Positions 25,665 to 36,042 of a stretch of 64,000 nt of DNA are shown here, in pieces (positions within the stretch are counted from its first letter, which is position 1; every line of letters begins with the position of its first letter). The translations under genes and the position numbers were made by a program. The DNA is from Panacagrimonas sp965216845 (GTDB lineage Bacteria > Pseudomonadota > Gammaproteobacteria > Nevskiales > Nevskiaceae), in the NCBI GenBank assembly GCA_965216845.1, contig OZ244200.1:1736001-1800000 (forward strand), written 5' to 3'. A model generated the notes under the pieces. That model made no database searches. It was not told the origin of the DNA and saw only the letters and a list, made by a program, of their open reading frames with translations.

Positions 25665-26753
25665 TTATGCGCTCACATCCGCTAGATATTTCAGATTCTC
25701 GTCGCGGATGCGGCGTCCTTGTTCGTCGTAGAGGAAGGGCAGGAACATATAGCGCTTGCCCTTGGTGACGGCCATGGCCTCGTGCAGCATGGAACAGGAA
25801 AACACCACCGCGCCGCCCAGAGGTGCGCTGTAAAGGCCGGGACCGTACTCGGGGAAGCGCAAGAAACCACCTTCGTATTGGCCGCTGTTGAGAAACAGGG
25901 AAACGGCGAAACGCCGGTGCGCCGTGCCCTTGGTGGTGTTATCTCGGTGCGGTCGAAAATGCCCGGATTCTTCCGCGCTATAACAAGCCACCAGATAGCG
26001 TTCCATGCGCGTGGCCTTGAACTGATAAGCCTTTTCGATTTGCGGGATCAGTCGCGCCCGAATCCGTGCCAAACAGGCTTTGCGTACGTCTTCGGCGTCG
26101 ATCAGACGATCCCGCCGACGCTTGTGACCGTGCTCAATAATACGGGTGGTTTTGCCATCCACATCGCGCATGAAGCCGGAATCCTCGCCGCCGGTCTCAT
26201 CGTAGTAGGCGATCAGTTGTTCGCAAAGGCGGGGTTCGAACACATGCGGAACCACCAGCACCGGCGCTTGCGGCGGTGCGCGATACGGATCCGGCACTTT
26301 AGGCAGCCGGGACAAGGCACCCACCAATTGCTCGACGTGTCGATCCGCCTGTTGCCCAAACGGCAAGACCGCCAACACGCGCAGGTTGGGATCCAGAATC
26401 AGGCTATATGTCTGATGTTCGTGGTTTGCATCGATTGCGCCGTAGAGTCGGCTCACCGCGCGATCAAAATCCCAGAAGAAGCGTCGCCCGGGAATGGCGT
26501 CGGCCACCCGGTTCCGCGCTTCGTCGTCGGGGTCGGTGGATACGCCAAAAAAGCAGGCATTGCGATCATCAAACACGGCGCTGTTTTGCTCAATGCCGCG
26601 CAATACCGCGGCGCTGTCTTCGCGCGCGGCGGAGCCAAAAAAGCACAACACCACGTAACGACCGCCAACGGTGTCGAAGGTAAAGCTGGGATTGGCGCTG
26701 GTGCGGGCCTTGAACCAGGGCGCGGCGGTGCCGGGAGCGGGGATGGCGGACAT
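25665..26753 (-). CDS. Redoxin-like domain fused to a 2OG-Fe(II) oxygenase
   Basis: A 362-residue two-domain protein. Residues 1-155 have a peroxiredoxin/AhpC-type thioredoxin fold (APGTAAPWFKART, YVVLCFFGSAARED, FFGVSTDPDDE) but no cysteine at the peroxidatic position. Residues 165-362 are a prolyl-hydroxylase-like dioxygenase. The iron ligands are His269 and Asp271 (HFRPHRDN) and His324 (MLHEAMAV), with the 2OG-binding Arg334 (KGKRYMFLPFLY). A hydroxylase acting on a protein or peptide is likely; the redoxin part may serve in binding. Start ATG 26753; 29 more in-frame residues upstream do not fit. Confidence 0.82.
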   Translation of the reverse strand: MSAIPAPGTAAPWFKARTSANPSFTFDTVGGRYVVLCFFGSAAREDSAAVLRGIEQNSAVFDDRNACFFGVSTDPDDEARNRVADAIPGRRFFWDFDRAVSRLYGAIDANHEHQTYSLILDPNLRVLAVLPFGQQADRHVEQLVGALSRLPKVPDPYRAPPQAPVLVVPHVFEPRLCEQLIAYYDETGGEDSGFMRDVDGKTTRIIEHGHKRRRDRLIDAEDVRKACLARIRARLIPQIEKAYQFKATRMERYLVACYSAEESGHFRPHRDNTTKGTAHRRFAVSLFLNSGQYEGGFLRFPEYGPGLYSAPLGGAVVFSCSMLHEAMAVTKGKRYMFLPFLYDEQGRRIRDENLKYLADVSA

Positions 26754-26919
26754 GGGGTGCCTGAAGGTCTCAAAGCGGCGAAGCATTCCGCAACGGCGCG
26801 CCGCTTGCAACGGCAACACGTTCATCGGCTCAAATACCACCCGCTGTCGGGCCTGACATCCGCAGGCCAGCGACTGGCGCGAGCATGAATGCCCAATGAA
26901 TCCAAGACGAGCATCTGTG

Positions 26920-28332
26920 ATGAAGCCCGCGCTCTACGCCCAACTCAAGCAAAGCCTGAACATCTCCCCGCAGTTGCGGCAGTCCATCGCCCTGCTGCAA
27001 CTCAATCGCGCAGAACTGGATCTGGAGATCGAGCGGCAGCTCGAACAAAACTTGATGCTGGAGCTATCCGAAGATCAGAACACAAGTGCGGAAGCCGCCC
27101 CTGAGCAAACCGACCCAACGCCGGTGAGCGGCGACGATGCTGGCGCCGATCAGCATTTGCAGGCGGACTCTGACGGATTGAACGCCGATCACCGCAGCGG
27201 CAGCGAATCTGTGATTCACAATGATCGCGACTGGATCGAGCAACAGGCCGCGCCGCAACCCGCCGATCTTCAATCCCTGGCGTTGGCGCAGCTGCAGGCC
27301 AGCCTGGATGAGGGGCGAATGTTTCGGATTTGCGTCGCCATCGTTTCGGATCTGGATGACAACGCTTATCTGCAATCCGACTTGTCGCAGATTGCGCAGC
27401 GCCTGCGTCCGCAGCTCGCGCCAACGGCCGCCGAAATGCAGCAAGCGCTGGATACGGTGCAAAGCCTGGAGCCAAGCGGAATTGCCGCGCGCAATCTGTC
27501 CGAATGTTTGCAATTGCAGTTGGAGGCCTTGCCGCCGCTGACCCCCGGACGTGGTTTGGCCAGTCGCATCGTCCATGATCATCTGATGGATGTGGCGCGC
27601 GGGGAGCTGAATCGGCTTGCCCAACATCTGGGCGTGAGTCTGAGGCGCCTGCGTGCCGCGGTCGATCTGATTCGCGGCCTCAACCCCAAGCCGGGCGCGA
27701 TGTTTGCCGCATCGGCGCAGGCGGTAGACCCGGATATTGTGATTTCCGGCCAGCGCGGCGCCTGGCAGATCCAGTTCCGGGACGACAAAGCATCTCGACT
27801 GCGCGTTGCGGCGTCTTACGCGGCTTGCCTGCGCGGGTCCGGCCATGCCGTACTGCGTGATCAACTCAGACAGGCGCGTTGCTTTGTGCGCGGATTGCAG
27901 CTGCGCCAGCAAAACATGCAAAAAGTTGTGCAGGCCGTCATCCGGCATCAAGCCAGATTTCTGGAATTTGGCGAGGCCGCCATGCTGCCCTTGAAGCGGT
28001 TGGACATCGCCGATGCCACCGGCTTGCACGAATCCACCGTTTCCCGAATCACGCAGAACAAATGGGTGCAGACGCCCTGGGGCGTTTATCCGTTCAGCAG
28101 TTTTTTTCCGCGTCAAACCACTGCTGCCACAGGGCAAGGGTCAGCCACCGCCATCAAGGCGCGGATTCGCAGCATTGTGGATACAGAGCCCCGAGCACGA
28201 CCGATGAGCGACAGTGCCATCACAGCGTTTTTGCTCAAGGACGGGGTTCGCGTGGCGCGCCGCACCGTCAGCAAATATCGCGAAGCCATGGGGATCGCCG
28301 CGGTTTCCCGGCGCCGCACCTGCGTTGCCTAA
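26920..28332 (+). CDS. rpoN: RNA polymerase sigma-54 factor
   Basis: A 470-residue sigma54 factor that directs polymerase to -24/-12 promoters and needs an AAA+ activator. It has the Gln/Leu-rich region I (LKQSLNISPQLRQSIALLQL), an acidic region II, the core-binding domain and helix-turn-helix (LADATGLHESTVSR-like IADATGLHESTVSRITQNKW), and the RpoN box VARRTVSKYREAMGI near the C terminus. The usual EENPLLE in region I reads EQNLMLE. The gene stands alone, without the ptsN/hpf/lptB neighbours of the main rpoN, so it may be a second copy. ATG 26920 is preferred over ATG 26896. Confidence 0.9.
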   Translation: MKPALYAQLKQSLNISPQLRQSIALLQLNRAELDLEIERQLEQNLMLELSEDQNTSAEAAPEQTDPTPVSGDDAGADQHLQADSDGLNADHRSGSESVIHNDRDWIEQQAAPQPADLQSLALAQLQASLDEGRMFRICVAIVSDLDDNAYLQSDLSQIAQRLRPQLAPTAAEMQQALDTVQSLEPSGIAARNLSECLQLQLEALPPLTPGRGLASRIVHDHLMDVARGELNRLAQHLGVSLRRLRAAVDLIRGLNPKPGAMFAASAQAVDPDIVISGQRGAWQIQFRDDKASRLRVAASYAACLRGSGHAVLRDQLRQARCFVRGLQLRQQNMQKVVQAVIRHQARFLEFGEAAMLPLKRLDIADATGLHESTVSRITQNKWVQTPWGVYPFSSFFPRQTTAATGQGSATAIKARIRSIVDTEPRARPMSDSAITAFLLKDGVRVARRTVSKYREAMGIAAVSRRRTCVA

Positions 28333-28388
28333 AACTCGTATTCCTACAAGATGCGCCAAACAAGTGGGAACAATCGGGAGGGGTGCTG

Positions 28389-28865
28389 ATGTTGAGGTTG
28401 AGTGTGCTGCTGACCATGGTGCTGGCGGCCAGTGGCGCGCAGGCCGAATGGATGGTCAATGCCAGCAAGGGCTACGCCTTTGACGCACCGCCCGGTTGGC
28501 GCATGGCGCGGCCGGATTATGTATTGGAATCACGTAACGGTGCTTCGCTGACGCAAATCAGTTTGCCGCCGGCCAACGGCCGCGGACTCAAGCGCGTCAA
28601 CTATGCCGCCACCATGATGGCCGGCATGCGCGCCGGATATCGGCGCACGGCGCAGGAATTTTCAATGAATGGTGAGGGTTGGCAGGCTTATGTCACCGTA
28701 TTCAGGGAGCCCACGCGTTATGGCATCGGCCCGCGAAATGTTTTGCAATTCGTAACCAAAGCCGGCGAGCAATACCGGCTGTTTTACCTGGCGTTGCCTG
28801 CACGGGAATGGAATCAAAACCCGGCGCGGTATAAAAAGCTGCTGGCGAGTTACAGAATCAAATAA
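28389..28865 (+). CDS. Hypothetical exported protein
   Basis: A 158-residue protein with a clean signal peptide (MLRLSVLLTMVLAASGAQA, cut before EW). The mature part is beta-rich: YAFDAPPGWRMARPDYV, EGWQAYVTVFREPTRYGIGPRN and FYLALPAREWNQNPARYKKL. The overall pattern resembles small periplasmic proteins of the PsbP/DUF1795 type (the APPGWR beginning), but this is a weak likeness. It is followed 4 bp later by a small membrane gene in the same operon. Confidence 0.6.
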   Translation: MLRLSVLLTMVLAASGAQAEWMVNASKGYAFDAPPGWRMARPDYVLESRNGASLTQISLPPANGRGLKRVNYAATMMAGMRAGYRRTAQEFSMNGEGWQAYVTVFREPTRYGIGPRNVLQFVTKAGEQYRLFYLALPAREWNQNPARYKKLLASYRIK

Positions 28866-28868
28866 TCC

Positions 28869-29090
28869 GTGAGCACAAAGGCGAAGCTAATGTTCGGCAG
28901 CCTGGCGTTGCTGTCTGTCGGCGCAATCTGTTTGTTGCTTGAATATACGTTTTATCAAAGCGTTGATGAGCTGGGCTTTTTGCAGGAAAGCTTTTTTCTG
29001 CCGCTGGGGATGTTATTAATCGTGATGGGTGGCTTCGGAGTATTGCTGCTGTTGATCCACCATATTTGGCGATACCTCAGGGCGAAGTAG
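28869..29090 (+). CDS. Small membrane protein, DUF3955-like
   Basis: A 73-residue protein with two hydrophobic segments (MFGSLALLSVGAICLLLEY and FFLPLGMLLIVMGGFGVLLL) joined by FYQSVDELGFLQES. The pattern ENTFY...G-LQESFFLPLG is that of the DUF3955 family of unknown function. Start is GTG 28869, 4 bp after the upstream stop. It is followed at once by intergenic repeats. Confidence 0.6.
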   Translation: MSTKAKLMFGSLALLSVGAICLLLEYTFYQSVDELGFLQESFFLPLGMLLIVMGGFGVLLLLIHHIWRYLRAK

Positions 29091-29097
29091 GCGCCCC

Positions 29098-29250
29098 TAA
29101 GGAAACACTGATTAATCTACTGCGCTCGGCATCTCGAGTTTCGGCGGTGCTGGTTCGGGCTTGGCGAAGCTATGCTTCGTTCTCGGCTCACCTGTGCTCC
29201 GGCGTAACCCGAGATGCCTTCGCTCGCTACGATTAATCAGCGTTTCCCTA
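29098..29250. repeat. Dispersed palindromic repeat, copy B (complete, about 153 bp)
   Basis: The ends are long imperfect inverted repeats: TAAGGAAACACTGATTAATC (29098-29117) mirrors GATTAATCAGCGTTTCCCTA (29231-29250). The inner part continues the pairing (CTCGGCATCTCGAGTT against AACCCGAGATGCC). The middle holds GCGAAGCTATGCTTCG, a smaller palindrome. Positions 29165-29250 are nearly identical to 71-157. No protein is encoded; short open frames inside are chance. Confidence 0.85.
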
Positions 29251-29340
29251 AATAAGCGCTTCAGCTCCGTCAGTCCGGGTTCCGGATCGCAACGGTTTGT
29301 CAGATGCATCCTCGAAAGCTCAGCAAACAAAATGTCGAAG

Positions 29341-29432
29341 TCATTGCGAGTCAAAGACGAAGCAATCCCCTGGCTTGGGTAACCCTAGAGGCCTTGGAGA
29401 TCGCCACGCTGCGCGGCGGCTCGCGATGACGC
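29341..29432. repeat. GTCATTGCGAG-type intergenic palindromic repeat
   Basis: Starts GTCATTGCGAG...GAAGCAATCC and ends GAGATCGCCACGCTGCGCGG...CTCGCGATGAC, mutual inverted repeats of the kind dispersed between genes in many bacterial genomes. With copy B it fills the 350-bp gap between 29091 and 29441, which has no gene. Confidence 0.75.
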
Positions 29433-29441
29433 GAATTCGTA

Positions 29442-30224
29442 TCAAATCCCCCGGCAAAGGTGGCCGCCATCCACCGCGATTTCGGTGCCGGTCATGTGCT
29501 TGCCGGCGTCGGAAGCCAGCAGCAACAAGGCGCCGTCCAGATCGCCGGGGTCACCGAACTTTCTTGATGGAACGTTTTCGCGAATCTTCTGGCCGTCCTC
29601 GCTGGCCAGATAATCATCATTCATTTCGGTGGAGAAATAACCCGGCGCGATACAGTTCACGCGAATGCCGTAACGGGCCCATTCCAGCGCCAAACATTTG
29701 GAAACCTGTTTCAAGCCGGCTTTGGCGGCCGCATAAGGCGCAAGACCGGCGCCCACACCGCTGGCGATGATGGAAGTCACGTTGATGATGCTGCCGGCTT
29801 TTTCCGCCTTGGCCATTTGTTGGGCGGCGGTTTGCGCCACCATCCAGGCGCCGTTCAAATCCGTGTCCACCACCCAGTTCCAGTCTTTATCGCTGATGTC
29901 GATGGCCCGGGCGGGGGCGGAGACGCCGGCGTTGTTGACCAGAATATCCGCGGTGCCGATCTCGGATTCGATTTTTTTGAACGCTTCGCCGACGCTGCTC
30001 CGGTCACAAACGTCCATTTGCACGGCGGTGGCCTTTGCGCCCAATTGTTCCAGTTCCTTGACCAGTGCCGTCAGTCGATCCTGACGCCGTGCGCAAACCG
30101 CGACGGTGGCGCCGGATTTGGCCAGGGCCAGGGCAAACTGACGGCCCAGGCCGCTGGACGCGCCGGTGACCACGGCGACGCGATCGTCCAGATTGAACAG
30201 TTGTGCAGCGTGGGCATTGGCCAT
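29442..30224 (-). CDS. SDR-family oxidoreductase
   Basis: A 260-residue short-chain dehydrogenase. It has the NAD(P)-binding GASSGLG (21-27), the NNAG motif (VNNAGVSAPAR), the catalytic Ser-Tyr-Lys in VTSIIASG...YAAAKAGLKQ, and the IRVNCIAPGYFSTEMND segment. The VDGGHLCRGI end is typical. Start ATG 30224. Resembles 3-ketoacyl-ACP-reductase-like members; neighbours in fatty-acid metabolism suggest a hydroxyacyl or lipid substrate, but it cannot be told. Confidence 0.88.
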   Translation of the reverse strand: MANAHAAQLFNLDDRVAVVTGASSGLGRQFALALAKSGATVAVCARRQDRLTALVKELEQLGAKATAVQMDVCDRSSVGEAFKKIESEIGTADILVNNAGVSAPARAIDISDKDWNWVVDTDLNGAWMVAQTAAQQMAKAEKAGSIINVTSIIASGVGAGLAPYAAAKAGLKQVSKCLALEWARYGIRVNCIAPGYFSTEMNDDYLASEDGQKIRENVPSRKFGDPGDLDGALLLLASDAGKHMTGTEIAVDGGHLCRGI

Positions 30225-30305
30225 GAGGTTCTCCGATATCCGTGAGCCAGCAATGATACTTGGGCGCGTTAGGATGTTGCCCTGAATCACGAACCGGAGA
30301 GAAAA

Positions 30306-30731
30306 ATGACCGAACCAAGCCCGATACTGGCGCCGGTGATGGCACTGGTGATGTGGTCCTTGGTGATGTGGTGGTGGATGTATGTCACCCGTGTGCCGGC
30401 GATCATGAAGTCTGGCATGGTGATGGACGCCACGCTGCCCAACGGGCAACAGCTGTCGGAATTGCCGGCGCGGGTGCGCTGGAAAGCGGACAACTACAAC
30501 CATTTGATGGAGCTGCCGACGCTGTTTTACGCGGTGGCGCTGGTGTTGGCGGTGGCGGGTGATACTTCCGCGCTGGGCGTCAACCTGGCCTGGGCTTACG
30601 TTGCCTCAAGAGTGGTGCACAGCCTGTTTCAGGCGCTGGTGAACAAGATCGAGGTGCGCTTTGGCATCTTTGTTGTTTCCTCGCTGATCTTGATGGCGCT
30701 GACCGCGCACGCGGCCTGCGTCGTCTGGTAA
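30306..30731 (+). CDS. MAPEG family membrane protein
   Basis: A 141-residue membrane protein with four helices of the MAPEG family (glutathione-dependent membrane proteins in eicosanoid and detoxification metabolism). The family signatures are present: a conserved RWKADNYNHLMELPTLFYAV segment with N and E residues, and AYVASRVVHSLFQALVNK. ATG 30306 is preceded by GGAGAGAA. It is divergent from the SDR gene and convergent with enoyl-CoA hydratase. Confidence 0.9.
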   Translation: MTEPSPILAPVMALVMWSLVMWWWMYVTRVPAIMKSGMVMDATLPNGQQLSELPARVRWKADNYNHLMELPTLFYAVALVLAVAGDTSALGVNLAWAYVASRVVHSLFQALVNKIEVRFGIFVVSSLILMALTAHAACVVW

Positions 30732-30738
30732 GGCTTGA

Positions 30739-31545
30739 TTACGTCCCGCTGAAATTGGCGGGACGTTTTTCCACAAAGGCGTCCACCGCCTCGGCGTGGT
30801 CGTCAGTTTCGTGCGACAGCGCCTGATAGGCCGAGGACAGCTCCAGTATGTCGCTGAGCCGTTGTTGCTGGCCTTCGTGCAGCAGGCGCTTGGCCAGCCG
30901 TACGGAAACCGCGGGTTGCGATGCAATCTTTTGCGCCAGCTTCATCGCCTCGGTCAATAATTGATCCGCATCCACCACGCGAGACACCAGGCCCCAGGAC
31001 AGGGCGTCCTCGGCGTCCAGCACTTCGCCGGTGAAAATCATTTCCGATGCCTTGGCCAGTCCCACCGCGCGCGGCAGGATCCAGGCACCGCCGTCGCCCG
31101 GAATCAGGCCGACGTTGATGAAACTGGAGGCGAATTTGGCCTTGGCCGAAGCGATGCGCAGATCGCACAGCGTGGCCAGGTCGCATCCCAGCCCAATGGC
31201 GGCGCCGTTGATGGCGGCGATGATGGGGATTTCGCAATCCCATAGCGTGCGGATCACCGACTGCACGCCGCGCCGATAGTTGTCGCGGGTGGCGGCGGGG
31301 CTGTCCAGCGCGCCGATGCCGCTGCGTGCCTTCATCGCCTTGAGGTCGCCACCGGCACAGAACGCCGAGCCATTGCCGGTGAGCACGGCGCAGCGCGCTT
31401 GGGGTATGGTTTGCAAACGTACCAGCGCTTCCACCAGATCCTTGCAATCCTGATGCGTGGCGATGGCGTTGCGGGATGCGGGGCGGTTCAGGCGCAAAAT
31501 GATGATGCTGTCCTGTTGCTCGAAATCCACAAACGCTTGACTCAT
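30739..31545 (-). CDS. Enoyl-CoA hydratase/isomerase (crotonase) family protein
   Basis: A 268-residue crotonase-fold enzyme. Oxyanion-hole strands are AFCAGGDLKAMK and AAINGAAIGLGCDLATLCDL. The segment LIPGDGGAWILPRAVGLAKA has Gly-Asp where classical hydratases carry the catalytic Glu in LxPEGG; this is common in a related subfamily. Likely beta-oxidation or ring-compound CoA-ester metabolism. ATG 31545. Its 3' end contains a terminator for the convergent MAPEG gene. Confidence 0.88.
   Translation of the reverse strand: MSQAFVDFEQQDSIIILRLNRPASRNAIATHQDCKDLVEALVRLQTIPQARCAVLTGNGSAFCAGGDLKAMKARSGIGALDSPAATRDNYRRGVQSVIRTLWDCEIPIIAAINGAAIGLGCDLATLCDLRIASAKAKFASSFINVGLIPGDGGAWILPRAVGLAKASEMIFTGEVLDAEDALSWGLVSRVVDADQLLTEAMKLAQKIASQPAVSVRLAKRLLHEGQQQRLSDILELSSAYQALSHETDDHAEAVDAFVEKRPANFSGT
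30741..30770 (+). terminator. Rho-independent terminator of the MAPEG gene, inside the enoyl-CoA hydratase 3' end
   Basis: Stem ACGTCCCGC (30741-30749), loop TGAAATTG, stem GCGGGACGT (30758-30766), then TTTT. It sits 9 bp after the MAPEG stop and within the coding 3' end of the opposite gene. Confidence 0.8.
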
Positions 31546-31618
31546 TGGGTTTCCTTGTTGGCTGCGCTGGCCGGCTGAATCAATGCGCCGCGCGTGGTCG
31601 CGCGACGATCAATGGGAG

Positions 31619-33709
<2,091 letters not shown>

Positions 33710-33710
33710 T

Positions 33711-33740
33711 CCGGACGAGCGCAGCTGCGCCGACGTCCGG
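33711..33740. terminator. Hairpin between convergent fadJ-like and quinone reductase genes
   Basis: CCGGACG (33711-33717) pairs with CGTCCGG (33734-33740) around an inner palindrome GCGCAGCTGCGC. It fills the whole gap between the two convergent stop codons. No T-run. Confidence 0.5.
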
Positions 33741-34718
33741 CTACACCGTCAGTATGATCTTGCCGATGTGTTGTCCGCTTTCCATCAGACGGTGGGCGTC
33801 GGCCGCCTGCGCAAGCGGAAAGCTCTGGTGAATGACGGGCCGGATCTTGCCTTGCTCGATCAGCGGCCAGATGTGTTGGCGCAGCGCGCTGGCGATGTTT
33901 GCCTTGAATGCGTCTGAGCGCGGCCTGAGAGTGGAGCCGCTGATGCTCAAGCGGCGCAACAGAACCGGCGCCAAGGACAATTGGGTCTTGGCGCCGCCCA
34001 GCAGGGCGATCAGCACCAGCCGGCCATCGTCGGCCAGACATTTGAGTTCGCGCGAAACGTAGTCACCGCCCACCATGTCCAGAATCACGTCGACGCCGTG
34101 GCCATGGGTGTGCTTGCGGATTTCCTCCACGAAATCCTGATCGCGATAGTTGATCGTCAGGTCCGCGCCCAGCGCCGCGCAGGCCCGTGCTTTTTCATCG
34201 TTGCCCACCGTCGCGTATACCCGGTGTCCCAGCGCCTTGGCCATCTGAATGGCGCTGACGCCGATGCCGCTGCTGCCGCCCTGAATCAGCAGACTTTCAC
34301 CCTCGCTGAGGTCGGCGCGATCAAACACGTTGCTCCACACGGTGAAAAAGGTTTCCGGCAACGATGCGGCTTGCAGCCCCGTCCATCCTTTGGGAACCGG
34401 CAGACACTGGCCGCTTGGAACCGCGCAGAATTCGGCATAGCCGCCGCCGTTGCACAGCGCGCAAACGTGATCGCCGATGCAAAAGCCGCTGTCGCCCAGG
34501 TCGCCGCCGATGATCTCTCCGGCCACCTCCAGGCCGGGTAGGTCCGAGGCCCCGGGCGGCACCGGATAAAGGCCCTGGCGCTGCATCACGTCAGGACGGT
34601 TGACGCCGGCGGCGGTGACCCGCAACAGCAGCTCGCCGGTTTGCGGTTCGGGTGTCGGGCGCTGGCAGATGGCCAGTTGTTCCGGGCCGCCGGCCTGTTT
34701 GATTTCAATGGCTTTCAA
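33741..34718 (-). CDS. NAD(P)H-quinone oxidoreductase (zinc-independent MDR, PIG3-type)
   Basis: A 325-residue medium-chain reductase of the quinone oxidoreductase group. It begins MKAIEIKQAGGPEQL, has GVNRPDVMQRQGLYPVPPGA and DLPGLEVAGEI, and the NADPH-binding LIQGGSSGIGVSAIQMAKALG. There are no zinc-ligand cysteines in the usual positions. Reduces quinones or enones in one- or two-electron steps. ATG 34718. It is divergent from the nitroreductase gene. Confidence 0.92.
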   Translation of the reverse strand: MKAIEIKQAGGPEQLAICQRPTPEPQTGELLLRVTAAGVNRPDVMQRQGLYPVPPGASDLPGLEVAGEIIGGDLGDSGFCIGDHVCALCNGGGYAEFCAVPSGQCLPVPKGWTGLQAASLPETFFTVWSNVFDRADLSEGESLLIQGGSSGIGVSAIQMAKALGHRVYATVGNDEKARACAALGADLTINYRDQDFVEEIRKHTHGHGVDVILDMVGGDYVSRELKCLADDGRLVLIALLGGAKTQLSLAPVLLRRLSISGSTLRPRSDAFKANIASALRQHIWPLIEQGKIRPVIHQSFPLAQAADAHRLMESGQHIGKIILTV

Positions 34719-34803
34719 GAACGATCCTCAGCAAATTGATGCAACATGTCCTGCTGAATACTGCGCTGGCCACCGGCCGGGCGCAAACGAAAATGGAGGC
34801 CAA

Positions 34804-35490
34804 GTGAAATCAGAAGCTGCAATCAACGTCAGCCAGGCGGTGCAGACCCGGCGTAGCGTGCGCGCGTTTCTTCCAGATGCAATCGAAGAATCCGTTTTGC
34901 GTGAGATTTTGCAACAGGCGGCGCGGGCGCCGTCGGGCGGCAACGTCCAGCCGTGGAAGGTCTATGCCCTGGGCGGTGGCCAGATGGATGACTTCAAGCG
35001 ACTGATGCGCGAACGGCTGCAGGATCCGTCGGCCACGGACCAGCCGGAGTATGAGATCTATCCGCAAAACCTGTGGGAACCACATCGCAGCGAACGTTTC
35101 GAGTTGGGCGAAGCGATGTACGCGCTGCTCGGGATTCCGCGCTCGGACAAGGCCGGGCGGCTACGGCAGTTCGCCAACAACTTCCAGTTTTTCGGCGCGC
35201 CGGCGGCCTTGTTCTGTTACGTTGACCGGCGGATGGGAAAACCCCAATGGTCGGACCTGGGCATGTTTCTGCAGACGGTGATGTTGCTGTTGCGCGAGCG
35301 CGGCCTGGATAGCTGTCCGCAAGAGTGTTGGTCCGTCTATCCGCAGACCGTGGCGAAGTTTCTGCGGCCGCCGGATGAATTGATGTTGTTCTGCGGCATG
35401 GCCATTGGTTATGCCGACCCCGATGCGCCGGTCAACCAGTTGCGCTCACACCGACTGCCATTGGCGGACTTCGCCGAATTTCGTTTTTGA
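34804..35490 (+). CDS. Nitroreductase family protein
   Basis: A 228-residue FMN-dependent reductase. The FMN-binding TRRSVRAFLPDAIEE and APSGGNVQPWKVYAL at the N terminus and a C-terminal CGMAIGYADPDAPVNQ are family signatures; WSDLGMFLQTVMLLLRERGL is the central helix. It acts on nitro compounds, quinones or related acceptors. GTG 34804 follows GGAGG, a strong ribosome-binding site, and gives the family N terminus; the frame is open further upstream but would overlap the promoter region. Confidence 0.9.
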   Translation: MKSEAAINVSQAVQTRRSVRAFLPDAIEESVLREILQQAARAPSGGNVQPWKVYALGGGQMDDFKRLMRERLQDPSATDQPEYEIYPQNLWEPHRSERFELGEAMYALLGIPRSDKAGRLRQFANNFQFFGAPAALFCYVDRRMGKPQWSDLGMFLQTVMLLLRERGLDSCPQECWSVYPQTVAKFLRPPDELMLFCGMAIGYADPDAPVNQLRSHRLPLADFAEFRF

Positions 35491-35516
35491 GCTGCGTCTG
35501 GAACCGGAGTGAATCG

Positions 35517-35921
35517 ATGTCAAACACAAGCCCCGCCAGCCTGGGACTCAACAAATGGCATGCGCTGGTTGCCGCCCGTGACGCCACACGACTGGATGCG
35601 CTGTTGGCGCGGGATGTGGTTTTCCATTCGCCGGTGGTGCACACCCCGCAGGTGGGAAAAGACATCACCATCAAATATTTGAGCGCGGCGGTTCAAGTGC
35701 TGATGGATGAATCTTTCCACTACGTGCGCGAAGTGGTGCAGGGTGATCAGGCCGCACTGGAATTCGTCGCTGAACGCGATGGCATTCAAATCAACGGCAT
35801 CGATCTGATCACCTGGAACCCAGCAGCGCTGATCACGGACTTCAAGGTGATGGTGCGGCCGCTGAAGGCGATCAACGCGTTGCATCAGCTGATGGGTGCG
35901 GAGTTGGCCAAGGGCTCGTAG
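35517..35921 (+). CDS. SnoaL-like NTF2-fold protein
   Basis: A 134-residue protein of the SnoaL/NTF2-like superfamily. The segments are LGLNKWHALVAARDATRLDALLARDVVFHSPVV, GKDITIKYLSAAVQVL, and a final strand LITWNPAALITDFKVMVRPL with a conserved Asp. Family members are isomerases, cyclases or nuclear-transport-factor-like proteins; residues here do not settle the reaction. ATG 35517, 26 bp after the nitroreductase, so the two are likely co-transcribed. REP-like repeats follow the stop. Confidence 0.78.
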   Translation: MSNTSPASLGLNKWHALVAARDATRLDALLARDVVFHSPVVHTPQVGKDITIKYLSAAVQVLMDESFHYVREVVQGDQAALEFVAERDGIQINGIDLITWNPAALITDFKVMVRPLKAINALHQLMGAELAKGS

Positions 35922-36022
35922 GGCGGGCCGCGCCCGCCGTTTTGTTCGGTTCCTCGCCGTATCGTGGCGGCCATGGGCCGCCCTACATCCAGGCGATCAT
36001 CGCAGGGCGGGCCATGCCCGCC
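35918..36022. repeat. REP/BIME-like palindrome cluster
   Basis: Three GC-rich hairpins: GGCGGGC-CGC-GCCCGCC (35922-35938), GGCGGCC-ATG-GGCCGCC (35966-35982) and GGCGGGC-CAT-GCCCGCC (36006-36022). The first two form a larger inverted pair bounded by GTAGGGCGGGC and GGCCGCCCTAC. It lies between convergent genes and may also stop transcription. Confidence 0.75.
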
Positions 36023-36042
36023 ATTGTGGTTCGATGACTCGT

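Noticed and set aside
29112..29354. Short open frames inside the intergenic repeats
   Set aside because: They are translations of palindromic repeats; similar frames appear in copy A at the window start.
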